From: an uncultured Selenomonadales bacterium
Lineage (GTDB): Bacteria; Bacillota; Clostridia; Christensenellales; QALW01
Length of the DNA: 35,671 nt
NCBI GenBank assembly: GCA_905200615.1
Contig: CAJKLB010000023.1
Span: forward strand, 1-35,671
Direction of reading: 5' to 3'
Numbering within the stretch: the first letter of the stretch is position 1; each line of letters opens with the position of its first letter. This document shows, piece by piece, positions 1-6,474 of this stretch. The translations under genes were made by a program, and so were the position numbers. The notes beneath the pieces are model-generated. The model worked only from the letters and a program-made list of their open reading frames with translations, did not search any database and had not been told where the DNA came from.

Positions 1-35
1 CAATATATTATTATAAAATTCACAACTTATTCACA

Positions 36-65
36 AAAAAATCAGCCGGTTTCGACTGATTTTTT
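36..65 (-). terminator. Intrinsic terminator after the acyltransferase gene
   Basis: A perfect 10-bp stem (36-45 with 56-65, core ATCAG/CTGAT) encloses a 10-base loop. The outer pairs are A/T runs, so a U tract forms on either strand. It lies 11 bases past the stop codon of the minus-strand acyltransferase and could stop transcription from both sides. Confidence 0.75.
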
Positions 66-76
66 GTATACTAAAA

Positions 77-793
77 TTAATTGTCCTGCAACATGCGTTG
101 TCGGATTTCCTCCGCAATGCGTTGCTTCTCCTCTTTACTGTTTGCCTCACCGTTAAAAAGAATGCCAGGATAAATCGTCAGCGTCTTTTTTGCTTTATCG
201 GCATATACAGGATAAAAGGTTACGCACCGCCCCGTTTTTTTATAAAACACCGTGCCGATATGAACAAAACCGGTAAAAAAATCCGAAACGGAGCCGTCGG
301 TCTTATATTTTCCGTCACTCTCTTTTCCCGGATTTTCCGGAAATACCAGCACATTATCCTTTAACAGCGCTTCTGCCGAAAGCGTGAAGGTTTTTGCCAG
401 ATCTTTTAAGCTGTCCCGATAGACGGGAATGCTGTTCATATCCGAAAACACCCGGCTGATAAACGCAGCGCAAATATGGGTAAGCAGTCTTTTCGCCCCT
501 TTAGTCATCCAGCGGATATTTTCAAAAGTACCATGATAGATATGCGCAAAGCATTTTTCTTTATTGACCATGCGTTCATCCACCCAAGGTCTGAAATACA
601 CCGGCATAAATACCGAAAGCGCCACCGGTCCGTAAAATTCCCCGTGATTGGCCACAAATACCGCCGGCTCCTCGGTAATATTTTCCGCCCCGATTACGCG
701 ATGACGCATACAGAGTTTTAAGCTATAAACAATCAGCCGAATATAAAGAGGCCAACGTTTAAGCTGTTTATCATGTACGGTTTTCCCTGCCAT
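77..793 (-). CDS. PlsC-like acyltransferase with degenerate HX4D motif
   Basis: This 238-residue protein resembles the lysophospholipid (1-acylglycerol-3-phosphate) acyltransferase family, which adds acyl chains to membrane lipids at the inner leaflet. A hydrophobic N-terminal stretch (about 16-29) comes first, then the block-I region ANHGEFYGP (49-57), a block-II-like IPVYRD (122-127), and FPENPG (151-156) where FPEG is usual. The family's catalytic His is present (H50), but the Asp five residues later is Gly (G55), so activity by the standard mechanism is doubtful. The start was set at 793 because AGGA lies 8 bases upstream; the ATG at 808 has no ribosome site. The gene seems monocistronic, with its own extended -10 promoter and a terminator. 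Family membership is fairly sure; the substrate is unknown. Confidence 0.72.
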   Translation of the reverse strand: MAGKTVHDKQLKRWPLYIRLIVYSLKLCMRHRVIGAENITEEPAVFVANHGEFYGPVALSVFMPVYFRPWVDERMVNKEKCFAHIYHGTFENIRWMTKGAKRLLTHICAAFISRVFSDMNSIPVYRDSLKDLAKTFTLSAEALLKDNVLVFPENPGKESDGKYKTDGSVSDFFTGFVHIGTVFYKKTGRCVTFYPVYADKAKKTLTIYPGILFNGEANSKEEKQRIAEEIRQRMLQDN

Positions 794-825
794 TTTTTCT
801 GTCCTCATTTGCTTAATATGAACAC

Positions 826-834
826 ATTATATCA
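826..834 (-). promoter_or_regulatory. Extended -10 promoter for the acyltransferase
   Basis: The minus strand reads TGATATAAT, a perfect extended -10 element, about 33 bases upstream of the chosen start. I see no good -35 box, which is acceptable for an extended -10 promoter. Confidence 0.5.
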
Positions 835-853
835 CAAAAGGAACAAATAAGCG

Positions 854-1156
854 CTATTTTTTTAAGGTTTTCATCAGTTGATCCAATTTACTGCGCTGCT
901 GACTGTTCAGCATCGGCGCAATTTGGGACGCGATACTGTCAATTTTTTTATTATCCAGCGTTCCGTCTCTTTTTCCCTTTTCTACCGCTCCTGAAAGATC
1001 GCGCAAAATTTCGTTTTCACTTTTTCCTTCATATTTTTTTGCCATTCCTTTTAATTGTTCAAACTGCATTCTTTGCTGGGGGTTTAAATCTTTTTCGCTG
1101 GGAATGTTTTGTGTTGCTCCCGTTGTTTGTTTACTTCCGCGCAATGTACGTTTCAT
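854..1156 (-). CDS. Small unknown charged helical protein
   Basis: This 100-residue protein is not one I recognise. It has a basic N-terminus, is rich in Lys, Gln and Glu, is predicted largely helical, and has no signal peptide or membrane segment. The last 35 residues (from about 66) read like an amphipathic helical hairpin with an SQQRSKLDQLMKTLKK tail. GAGGTGAT lies 9 bases before the ATG at 1156, so longer upstream starts were rejected. It diverges from another small gene (1246) with an almost identical GAGGTGAT ribosome site and a shared inverted repeat, so the two are probably co-regulated. Function unknown. Confidence 0.7.
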   Translation of the reverse strand: MKRTLRGSKQTTGATQNIPSEKDLNPQQRMQFEQLKGMAKKYEGKSENEILRDLSGAVEKGKRDGTLDNKKIDSIASQIAPMLNSQQRSKLDQLMKTLKK

Positions 1157-1180
1157 TGATCTCATCACCTCATTATAATC

Positions 1181-1207
1181 TATGCACAAAAACAAAAAAT
1201 GTGCATA
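1181..1207. promoter_or_regulatory. Inverted repeat between two divergent small genes
   Basis: TATGCACA (1181-1188) and TGTGCATA (1200-1207) form a perfect 8-bp inverted repeat with an 11-base A-rich spacer. Each arm is flanked outward by an A/T-rich -10-like block (ATTATAAT on the left, TATATTAT on the right), so the 89-base divergent region is roughly symmetric. It may be an operator or a pair of mirrored promoters. No protein can be assigned to it. Confidence 0.45.
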
Positions 1208-1245
1208 TTTATATTATGTGGCGGATTTTACAAAGAGGTGATGAT

Positions 1246-1527
1246 ATGAACGATTTAATGCCGTTGCTCATGATTATGGCGCTAACCAATAAAAAAGGCT
1301 TCAACAGTATAAAAAACGCCATTGAAGCCGCCGATAGCTTTAATTCAAAAATCAATAATTTCGGCAATATTTTTTCCATGCTTCCCTCCCTTATGAATGG
1401 AATGACCGCACTGGGCAATACCGCAGCGCCGCCTTCACAAGGAGCACAAAACAATAATACCAGTCAATACATCGATACCTTAAAGGACGTGATCGCGCAG
1501 GCCGCCGGAGCCAAAAGAAATTTCTGA
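1246..1527 (+). CDS. Small unknown hydrophobic-start protein
   Basis: This 93-residue protein is not recognised. The first 13 residues are hydrophobic and Met-rich (MNDLMPLLMIMAL) but short of a normal membrane span. The middle is amphipathic (about 17-50), and the tail is rich in Asn, Gln and Ala. The start is fixed by GAGGTGAT at 1235-1242, three bases before the ATG; an in-frame extension upstream has no ribosome site. It pairs divergently with the 854-1156 gene. Its last 48 bases are antisense to the end of the ABC ATPase gene, so the two convergent transcripts overlap. Confidence 0.68.
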   Translation: MNDLMPLLMIMALTNKKGFNSIKNAIEAADSFNSKINNFGNIFSMLPSLMNGMTALGNTAAPPSQGAQNNNTSQYIDTLKDVIAQAAGAKRNF

Positions 1528-2082
1528 AAAAAACAAATGAAGATCAGCTCCGTCAAGCTTTATAATATCTTCCGGATTATGCGTAACCACAAGGACAATA
1601 CGCTCTTTTGCCAAACTTTTGATTTCCTCGCGAACAATATCCGCATTTGCTTCGTCAAGCCCGCGAAAGGGCTCATCAAGCATCAGGATGTTACCGTCAT
1701 ACGCGAAACATCTGGCTAAAGCGCACCGTCGCCGCATTCCGCCGCTGAGCTCACCCGGCAGCTTGCCGGCAGCTTCTTGCAATCTGAATTTTTTCAGATA
1801 ATACTCCGTGCGTTCAAAATGGTCTTTCAGCACCAATCGTACATTTTCCAATGCATTCATCCACGGTAAAAGTCTATCTTCCTGAAAAAGATAACTGATT
1901 CTGCCGTCAGCAGATATCCTGCCGCTATAGGGTATTAATCCGGCTATCGCATTTAAGAGAGTGCTTTTCCCGATACCTGAAGGACCGGTAATACAATATA
2001 CGCCGTTTTGTGTGAGTTCAAAATTGACATCACACAAAACGGTTTTTTCAAATTTTACCGTAAGCTGTTCTACTCGGATCAT
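1480..2082 (-). CDS. ABC transporter ATPase, SsuB/TauB/NrtD type
   Basis: This 200-residue nucleotide-binding subunit powers import by the permease and lipoprotein encoded just upstream. All motifs are present: Walker A GPSGIGKST (33-41), Q-loop Gln67 in YLFQED, signature LSGGM (112-116), Walker B ILMLDE (132-137) and H-loop His168 in VVTHNPED. The short length is normal for the sulfonate/nitrate/taurine importer family. Its ATG overlaps the permease stop as ATGA, which implies translational coupling, and GGGGGA lies just ahead. It is the last gene of a four-gene operon. The substrate cannot be read from the ATPase. Confidence 0.9.
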   Translation of the reverse strand: MIRVEQLTVKFEKTVLCDVNFELTQNGVYCITGPSGIGKSTLLNAIAGLIPYSGRISADGRISYLFQEDRLLPWMNALENVRLVLKDHFERTEYYLKKFRLQEAAGKLPGELSGGMRRRCALARCFAYDGNILMLDEPFRGLDEANADIVREEIKSLAKERIVLVVTHNPEDIIKLDGADLHLFFSEISFGSGGLRDHVL

Positions 2083-2861
2083 TTTTCCCCCGTCAACGTA
2101 ACCTTTTTACCTATTTTTGCAAAACCCCATTTCATCGCGCTTTCCAAACACAAACTGATCACAATAACCACTGCCGTCCAAGCAAATACATCCTGCGTAT
2201 CCAAAAGATTTTTCGCCTGATATAAATTTGCACCGATTGAATTCTTCGGCTGGCACAAAACCTCCGCCGCAATGCCCGCTTTCCATACCAGTCCGGCCGC
2301 TGTATAAGCTGCTGATGTAAAATAAGGCAATATCATGGGGATATAAAGATATTTTATCTTTTTTATATAAGAGAGATCATATACTTTTGCAAACTGAAGA
2401 TACTCTCGATCCATGTTGTTGATCCCGGTTGTAATATTTCCCCATAAAATCGGCGTTACCATCAGCATAGCAATAAAAACAGGAATTTGATCGCGCCGCA
2501 GCCAGATCCATGCCAGCATAATAAAAGAAGCTACCGGCGTGGTCTTAATAATAACCTTTAAAGGAGAAAGAATATCTGAGGTTATTTTGTTGCTGCAGCT
2601 AATACCCAACAGGATTCCCAACAGAATCCCCGCTGTAAACCCCAGAAAAATTCTTCCGATACTGGAAAACACTGTATACCAGAATTCTGTTTTGCCGGCC
2701 AGTACAAAAAGTCTTTTCAACACCGCAAGCGGCGCGGCTACAAAAATTTCATTTGCTACAATCCAGTATATCAATTGCCAAATAAAAAGCCATAGTACCG
2801 CAATGCCGATATTTTTTATAAGTTTGCCGGCGATTTTATTTTGTATAATAGAAATCTTCAC
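2079..2861 (-). CDS. ABC transporter permease, SsuC/TauC type
   Basis: This 260-residue inner-membrane permease has about six hydrophobic spans and a BPD_transp_1 coupling region near residues 155-185, where an AKVYDLSYIKKIKYLYIPM stretch matches the EAA loop. It belongs to the family that imports sulfonates, nitrate, taurine or thiamine precursors. The start is GTG at 2861, chosen because GGAGGAG lies 9 bases upstream and no ATG fits. The first 26 bases overlap the end of the substrate-binding protein gene, and the last four overlap the ATPase start. Confidence 0.88.
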   Translation of the reverse strand: MKISIIQNKIAGKLIKNIGIAVLWLFIWQLIYWIVANEIFVAAPLAVLKRLFVLAGKTEFWYTVFSSIGRIFLGFTAGILLGILLGISCSNKITSDILSPLKVIIKTTPVASFIMLAWIWLRRDQIPVFIAMLMVTPILWGNITTGINNMDREYLQFAKVYDLSYIKKIKYLYIPMILPYFTSAAYTAAGLVWKAGIAAEVLCQPKNSIGANLYQAKNLLDTQDVFAWTAVVIVISLCLESAMKWGFAKIGKKVTLTGEK

Positions 2862-3846
2862 CCGGTATTGCTCCTCCTACTGATGAAGCGTTATTTTCAA
2901 AAAGGATTTGAATAAACGGTATGGTTTTATTTTTCATTTCTTCATTGATAACGGTTACCATATTGCAGTTAGGAATTGCTGCCTCTGCAATTTCCGCCGA
3001 AGGTACAATTCCGTATTCGGCAATAATCCCCGCCGCTTCTTTCGGATTTGCATTAACATATTCCACTGACGCCGTATACTCCTCTACAAACTTATCCAGC
3101 GCCTCTTTATTGTTTTGGGCAAACTCCGTCCTTACGGCAAGGCAACCCATGGAGAATAGAATTTCACCGTTACAGGCCGCGTCCCAAGCGGCATTAAAAT
3201 CCACCGCGATTCGGAATCCCGCGTCTTTTGCAAGAAGAGTGGATACATACGGTTCGGGAATCAGAATAATATCCGCCTTTCCTGCCAGTGCCTGCGCAAC
3301 CAATTCATCATGCGTAGCAAAGTATTCAACTTCGCATTGAATATTATTCTTCTCCAACACATAATTCAGTGCATATTCAGGTGTAGAAGCCTGACCTGAA
3401 GAACAAATTTTTTTGCCGGCCAAATCATTGATGGAATGCACTGTATCCCCTTTCTCAAGCACATAGAGAACACCGAGCGTATTGAGCGCCAGAAGCTTAA
3501 CGCCGCCTTTGGTCTTATTGTAAAGTGTTGCCGCTAAATTGGTAGGAACCGCCGCGATATCCAATTCTCCGTTAATAAGCAGCCCCGTAATATCGGTAGG
3601 CGCGCTAAAGAGCTCCACCTGATAATGATTGGCTGTAATCCCGTTTTCAGAATCCTTCATAAGCTTTGAAATGCCCATTCCCGTGGGCCCTTTGAGCGCA
3701 CCGATTTTTATATCAACCCCTGTGTATTCTGTTGCCTGTACAACGGGTGTTTCCGTAGGTTCCGGCATTCCTTGTCCGCTGCCGCAGCCGGCAAAAGTTA
3801 TCAGTAATACAAATATTGCGCAAAAAATACTTACCGTCTTTTTCAT
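2836..3846 (-). CDS. ABC substrate-binding lipoprotein, NMT1/SsuA-like
   Basis: This 336-residue extracytoplasmic binding protein has a lipoprotein signal with lipobox FAGC, lipidated on Cys21, then a Pro/Thr-rich linker (to about 40) and a two-lobed NMT1/SsuA-type fold. Recognisable pieces are IGALKGPTGMGISKLM near residues 48-63, GELDIAAVPTNLA near 93-105, and AGKADIILIPEPY near 190-202. Relatives bind sulfonates, nitrate, taurine, thiamine precursors or unknown small molecules. The ATG overlaps the upstream TM1266-like gene as ATGA, with a GAGGTT ribosome site. The poly-Cys leader upstream makes a sulfur compound an attractive but unproven ligand. Confidence 0.87.
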   Translation of the reverse strand: MKKTVSIFCAIFVLLITFAGCGSGQGMPEPTETPVVQATEYTGVDIKIGALKGPTGMGISKLMKDSENGITANHYQVELFSAPTDITGLLINGELDIAAVPTNLAATLYNKTKGGVKLLALNTLGVLYVLEKGDTVHSINDLAGKKICSSGQASTPEYALNYVLEKNNIQCEVEYFATHDELVAQALAGKADIILIPEPYVSTLLAKDAGFRIAVDFNAAWDAACNGEILFSMGCLAVRTEFAQNNKEALDKFVEEYTASVEYVNANPKEAAGIIAEYGIVPSAEIAEAAIPNCNMVTVINEEMKNKTIPFIQILFENNASSVGGAIPGEDFYYTK

Positions 3847-4118
3847 AATTCAACCTCTTCGTTTTTATAATTTTTTGATGTAAGAACGCTTTTTACATTT
3901 ACATTCTCAAGTCTTCCCAGCTTACCGGTCAATGCCCCGATTTGATCATTTGTACCGTCAACAATAATAGAAATCACGCAAACTCCCCGTTTTTGATAGG
4001 GAAGACCCATTCTTCCTATAATGATATCCCCAAATTGGCTCAATATGCGGTTAACATCTGCCGCCGATTGCTTGGGATCCTCCACAACAATACCTACAAT
4101 ACCGATTCTGTGTTCCAT
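3843..4118 (-). CDS. TM1266-family ACT protein (putative Fe-only hydrogenase regulator)
   Basis: This 91-residue protein matches the TM1266 family, a ferredoxin-like/ACT fold often annotated as a putative regulator of the iron-only hydrogenase system. Typical segments are IGIVGIVVEDP (5-15), FGDIIIGRMGLPY (29-41) and GALTGKLGRLENVNVKSV (61-78). The start at 4118 is set by AGGAGGG four bases upstream. It is the first structural gene of the operon; its stop overlaps the lipoprotein start by four bases. No hydrogenase or HydEFG gene lies in this window, so here it more likely senses a ligand linked to the transporter. That role is inference. Confidence 0.85.
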   Translation of the reverse strand: MEHRIGIVGIVVEDPKQSAADVNRILSQFGDIIIGRMGLPYQKRGVCVISIIVDGTNDQIGALTGKLGRLENVNVKSVLTSKNYKNEEVEL

Positions 4119-4126
4119 TTTCCCTC

Positions 4127-4171
4127 CTAAATAAAAAATCTCTTTGCCGTACAACAGCAAAGAGATTCCAT
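4127..4171 (-). CDS. Candidate poly-cysteine leader peptide (14 aa)
   Basis: The minus strand encodes MESLCCCTAKRFFI followed by TAG. Codons 5-7 are three consecutive Cys codons (TGC TGT TGT, 4151-4159). They cover the top of the terminator's left arm and its loop, so a ribosome waiting for Cys-tRNA would cover the left arm and stop the hairpin forming. The stop codon overlaps the AGGAGGG of the next gene. The upstream ribosome site is weak (GAAG, 7 bases). The frame runs through the whole terminator instead of ending before it, which differs from classic attenuators. Translation is not proven. Confidence 0.5.
   Translation of the reverse strand: MESLCCCTAKRFFI
4131..4167 (-). terminator. 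Intrinsic terminator in the operon leader (attenuator)
   Basis: A perfect 11-bp stem (4157-4167 with 4137-4147, AATCTCTTTGC and its complement) has a 9-base loop and is followed on the minus strand by six T. It ends only 12 bases before the start codon of the TM1266-like gene and lies downstream of that operon's promoter, so it must be read through for expression. This is the layout of an attenuator or riboswitch expression platform. Confidence 0.85.
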
Positions 4172-4273
4172 AATTTTTCTTCTTTACCTAAGCGCAGCGC
4201 GCGGCCTTGCTTTCAGATACGGCTTTTATAAAATCTCTGCATCAGAATACAGCTCCTTTGCTTCGACAAGTTT

Positions 4274-4302
4274 AGTATATCGTTTTTTTTCTAATTTGTC
4301 AA
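4274..4302 (-). promoter_or_regulatory. Strong sigma-A promoter of the TM1266-ABC operon
   Basis: The minus strand has a perfect -35 TTGACA (4297-4302), a 17-base spacer and -10 TATACT (4274-4279). The -35 box lies inside the last codons of the upstream S41 peptidase gene, so the ABC operon starts within its neighbour's 3' end. Confidence 0.82.
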
Positions 4303-5481
4303 CAAGTCTATCGCTTTTTGCAGCTGCAAATCATTGTTTTCCGTACGCAGCCAATACTTTTGCGTAAGTTCATCCGAAAGTTCCACTTCATAATCCGGTG
4401 TAAGTCCGATTCCGTGAATACATTCACCGCTGGGAAGATAATATTTTGCCGTAGTAAGCTTAAACATCCCGCCGTTATCTAAAGGATAATTCGTTTGCAT
4501 AATACCTTTACCGAAGCTTTTGGTCCCCACAAGAACCGCGCCGCCCATATCCCGCAGCGCACCGGCCAAGGCTTCAGAAGCGCTGGCTGAACTTCCGTTA
4601 ATCAGTACGGCAACAGGTTTATCAATAAAATCGGCATCGGAGGTACAAGATTGTATTTTTTGCCCGTCTCTGCGCAGTGCATAAAAGGTTTCTCCCTCCG
4701 GCAGCATGATATCCGCGATCTGCTCAAAAATAGAAAGTTCTCCGCCGCTGTTTTCTCTTAAATCAATAATAATTCCCTCATAACCGCCGGCTTTGCCATA
4801 CTCTATCGCTTCTTCAAAATACTCTACGGCATTTCCGTGAAAAGAAAAAATCGCAATGTATAAAATCTTGGTATCTCCAATAAAAGAGTACTCCGTCATT
4901 TGCCTTTGTCCGTCAGCCCGCACCAAGCAAAAAGCAAGTTCTCTGCCTTCTCTTTCTACCGTCACCGTTACTTCTGTTCCGGTCTCTCCTTTTACCAAAG
5001 CAACAACCTCTTCCAAAGTTTTTCCCCGAACATCCGTACCGTCAACCGCTATGATTTTATCGCATTTTTTTATCCCTGCCGTATCGGCGGGAAGCCCTTT
5101 AAACACCGAGGTAACAATGATATCTTCCCCATCTTTGTAAACATTGGCTCCGATGCTTCCCTCTACCGTACCGGAGGAGGAGTCCAGATACGCCGCCAGC
5201 TCTTCCGGTGTAAAATAGTAAGCATAATCATCCCCGAGGCTGGCCGCGATTCCCTTTAAAGCATAGTCAACCGAAAAATTTTCATCATGCTCTTCTATCG
5301 CATAATGATCCACAATATACAGCGCCTCATTCAGCGCTCTGATTTGCTCAGAGGTAAGACCGGCATCAGAAAAAAGCCGTCCCGTATAACGATATTCCTG
5401 TATAGCAAAACCACCGCAAAGGCCCACGGCAAAGATTATCAAAATGGCTATCAAACTAAGAGAATATCTTTTTTTACTCAT
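4291..5481 (-). CDS. S41 C-terminal processing peptidase (CtpA/B-like)
   Basis: This 396-residue membrane-anchored serine peptidase has an N-terminal signal anchor (about 7-27), a PDZ domain (about 105-180) that recognises substrate C-termini, and an S41 domain. By alignment with E. coli Tsp the Ser/Lys dyad is Ser300 in SSASASE and Lys325 in SFGKG, spaced 25 residues as in Tsp. It acts outside the membrane on secreted or envelope proteins; in Bacillus relatives this includes sporulation signalling. It follows the PucR-like regulator gene by 8 bases, so the two form an operon. The ribosome site is a modest TAGGGG. Confidence 0.9.
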   Translation of the reverse strand: MSKKRYSLSLIAILIIFAVGLCGGFAIQEYRYTGRLFSDAGLTSEQIRALNEALYIVDHYAIEEHDENFSVDYALKGIAASLGDDYAYYFTPEELAAYLDSSSGTVEGSIGANVYKDGEDIIVTSVFKGLPADTAGIKKCDKIIAVDGTDVRGKTLEEVVALVKGETGTEVTVTVEREGRELAFCLVRADGQRQMTEYSFIGDTKILYIAIFSFHGNAVEYFEEAIEYGKAGGYEGIIIDLRENSGGELSIFEQIADIMLPEGETFYALRRDGQKIQSCTSDADFIDKPVAVLINGSSASASEALAGALRDMGGAVLVGTKSFGKGIMQTNYPLDNGGMFKLTTAKYYLPSGECIHGIGLTPDYEVELSDELTQKYWLRTENNDLQLQKAIDLLTN

Positions 5482-5489
5482 TTTAACCC

Positions 5490-6419
5490 CTACTTTAAAA
5501 GTTTGTTGGCCGCTATATAAATGCGCAGCGCAACCGCTTCATCAAAATTTCTCATATTAAATCCGGTTTCTTTTTGAATTCGATCCAAACGATATATCAA
5601 CGTATTCCGATGCAGATAACAATACCTTGCCGTTTCACTGATATTCAGATTATGCCTGAAAAATTCCTGAGCAAGATCGATTGTTTCACTGTCAAGCACC
5701 CGATTGATGAATTCCGATTTTTTCTTCAGTTCCTCTAATGCTTCTTCGGGCAGCTCCGAAATAATAAGTTCTGGTAAAACATTTGAAAAGTACCATACGC
5801 CCCCGCTGTAAGAAATCTTTTTTCCCACCCGTATCGCCGAAAGTGCCTGTTCAAAAGCGTTGGAAAGTTCCGCGGCACAATCGCAGACGCAACTGATGCC
5901 CATATTGAAATCGGTATTCAGTTCCGTGAAAGTAGCGCTGACAGCGCCGGCCATTTCCTGTACATCGTTATCATTTTCAGGATAAATTACAGCAATTCGA
6001 TATCCGTCAAGACCGATGACGGAAACATCGGCATCGGCAAAAAGTTCTTCAAACGCATTGATATAAAAAGAAATATCCTCCTGCAGTTCCGAAACAATCA
6101 CACGCCGCGCGGTTTCATACGAAAACTCATATTTGCGGCATAATTCTTTTATGCTGTTTCCCGCAACGCCGTACAAAAGTTTTTTCATAAACTCTCCGCG
6201 GCTGACTCTATGATTTTCCTTTTCCGGTTCTGCAAAACCCGCTAAAACTTTTGCATCAGCCGAAATAACCGATATATTTCCATCCGAAAGCAAAGAAAAC
6301 AAACAATCATTTTCTATAAGCGGAAATTCCGCCTGCATAATATGAGCGGGCAATCTACTAAAAAGTGTATGATCACCGGCGATTTTTATTCCGTTTTTAT
6401 CATATATAGCGGTTTTCAT
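5490..6419 (-). CDS. PucR/CdaR-type transcription regulator
   Basis: This 309-residue regulator ends in the PucR C-terminal helix-turn-helix (about 255-305), with ISETARYCYLHRNTLIYRLDRI. A GGDEF-like or sensor middle region (about 125-215) precedes it, and a possible second helix-turn-helix (KELCRKYEFSYETARRVI) lies near 92-109. Relatives sense metabolites such as sugar acids or purines. The N-terminal ligand domain is not one I recognise. It is the first gene of an operon with the S41 peptidase. TACAAT at 6438-6443 may be its -10 box, but the -35 is poor. GGTGA serves as ribosome site. Confidence 0.82.
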   Translation of the reverse strand: MKTAIYDKNGIKIAGDHTLFSRLPAHIMQAEFPLIENDCLFSLLSDGNISVISADAKVLAGFAEPEKENHRVSRGEFMKKLLYGVAGNSIKELCRKYEFSYETARRVIVSELQEDISFYINAFEELFADADVSVIGLDGYRIAVIYPENDNDVQEMAGAVSATFTELNTDFNMGISCVCDCAAELSNAFEQALSAIRVGKKISYSGGVWYFSNVLPELIISELPEEALEELKKKSEFINRVLDSETIDLAQEFFRHNLNISETARYCYLHRNTLIYRLDRIQKETGFNMRNFDEAVALRIYIAANKLLK

Positions 6420-6474
6420 CTGTTAATCACCGTAAATATTGTATCATATTTTACCGCATTTTAAAAGTGAAATA

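Larger units (their letters stand above)
4119..4267 (-). promoter_or_regulatory. Structured 5' leader of the TM1266-ABC operon
   Basis: About 149 bases lie between the expected transcription start (near 4267) and the first gene. In transcript order there is GCAAAGGAG (4253-4261), which mimics the right arm of the terminator and could pair with its left arm as an antiterminator; a small hairpin CTGTAT/ATGCAG (4237-4252); a GC-rich segment with AAGC/GCTT ends (4190-4212); the Cys-rich short frame; and the terminator. I could not match it to TPP, SAM, cobalamin, T-box, purine or guanidine consensus motifs. Confidence 0.6.

Noticed and set aside
1201..1230. Possible sporulation sigma-G type promoter (GCATA, 16 bases, GATTTTA) before the small gene at 1246
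   Set aside because: One mismatch in a loose consensus in A/T-rich DNA, and the mirror side does not match, so the support is too weak.
1039..1245. In-frame 69-residue N-terminal extension of the small gene at 1246
   Set aside because: It crosses the divergent control region and the opposite gene, has no ribosome site, and GAGGTGAT marks the start at 1246.
4168..4267. T-box or TPP riboswitch in the leader of the TM1266-ABC operon
   Set aside because: The T-box core GGTGGNACCGCG and the TPP CTGAGA element are both absent.
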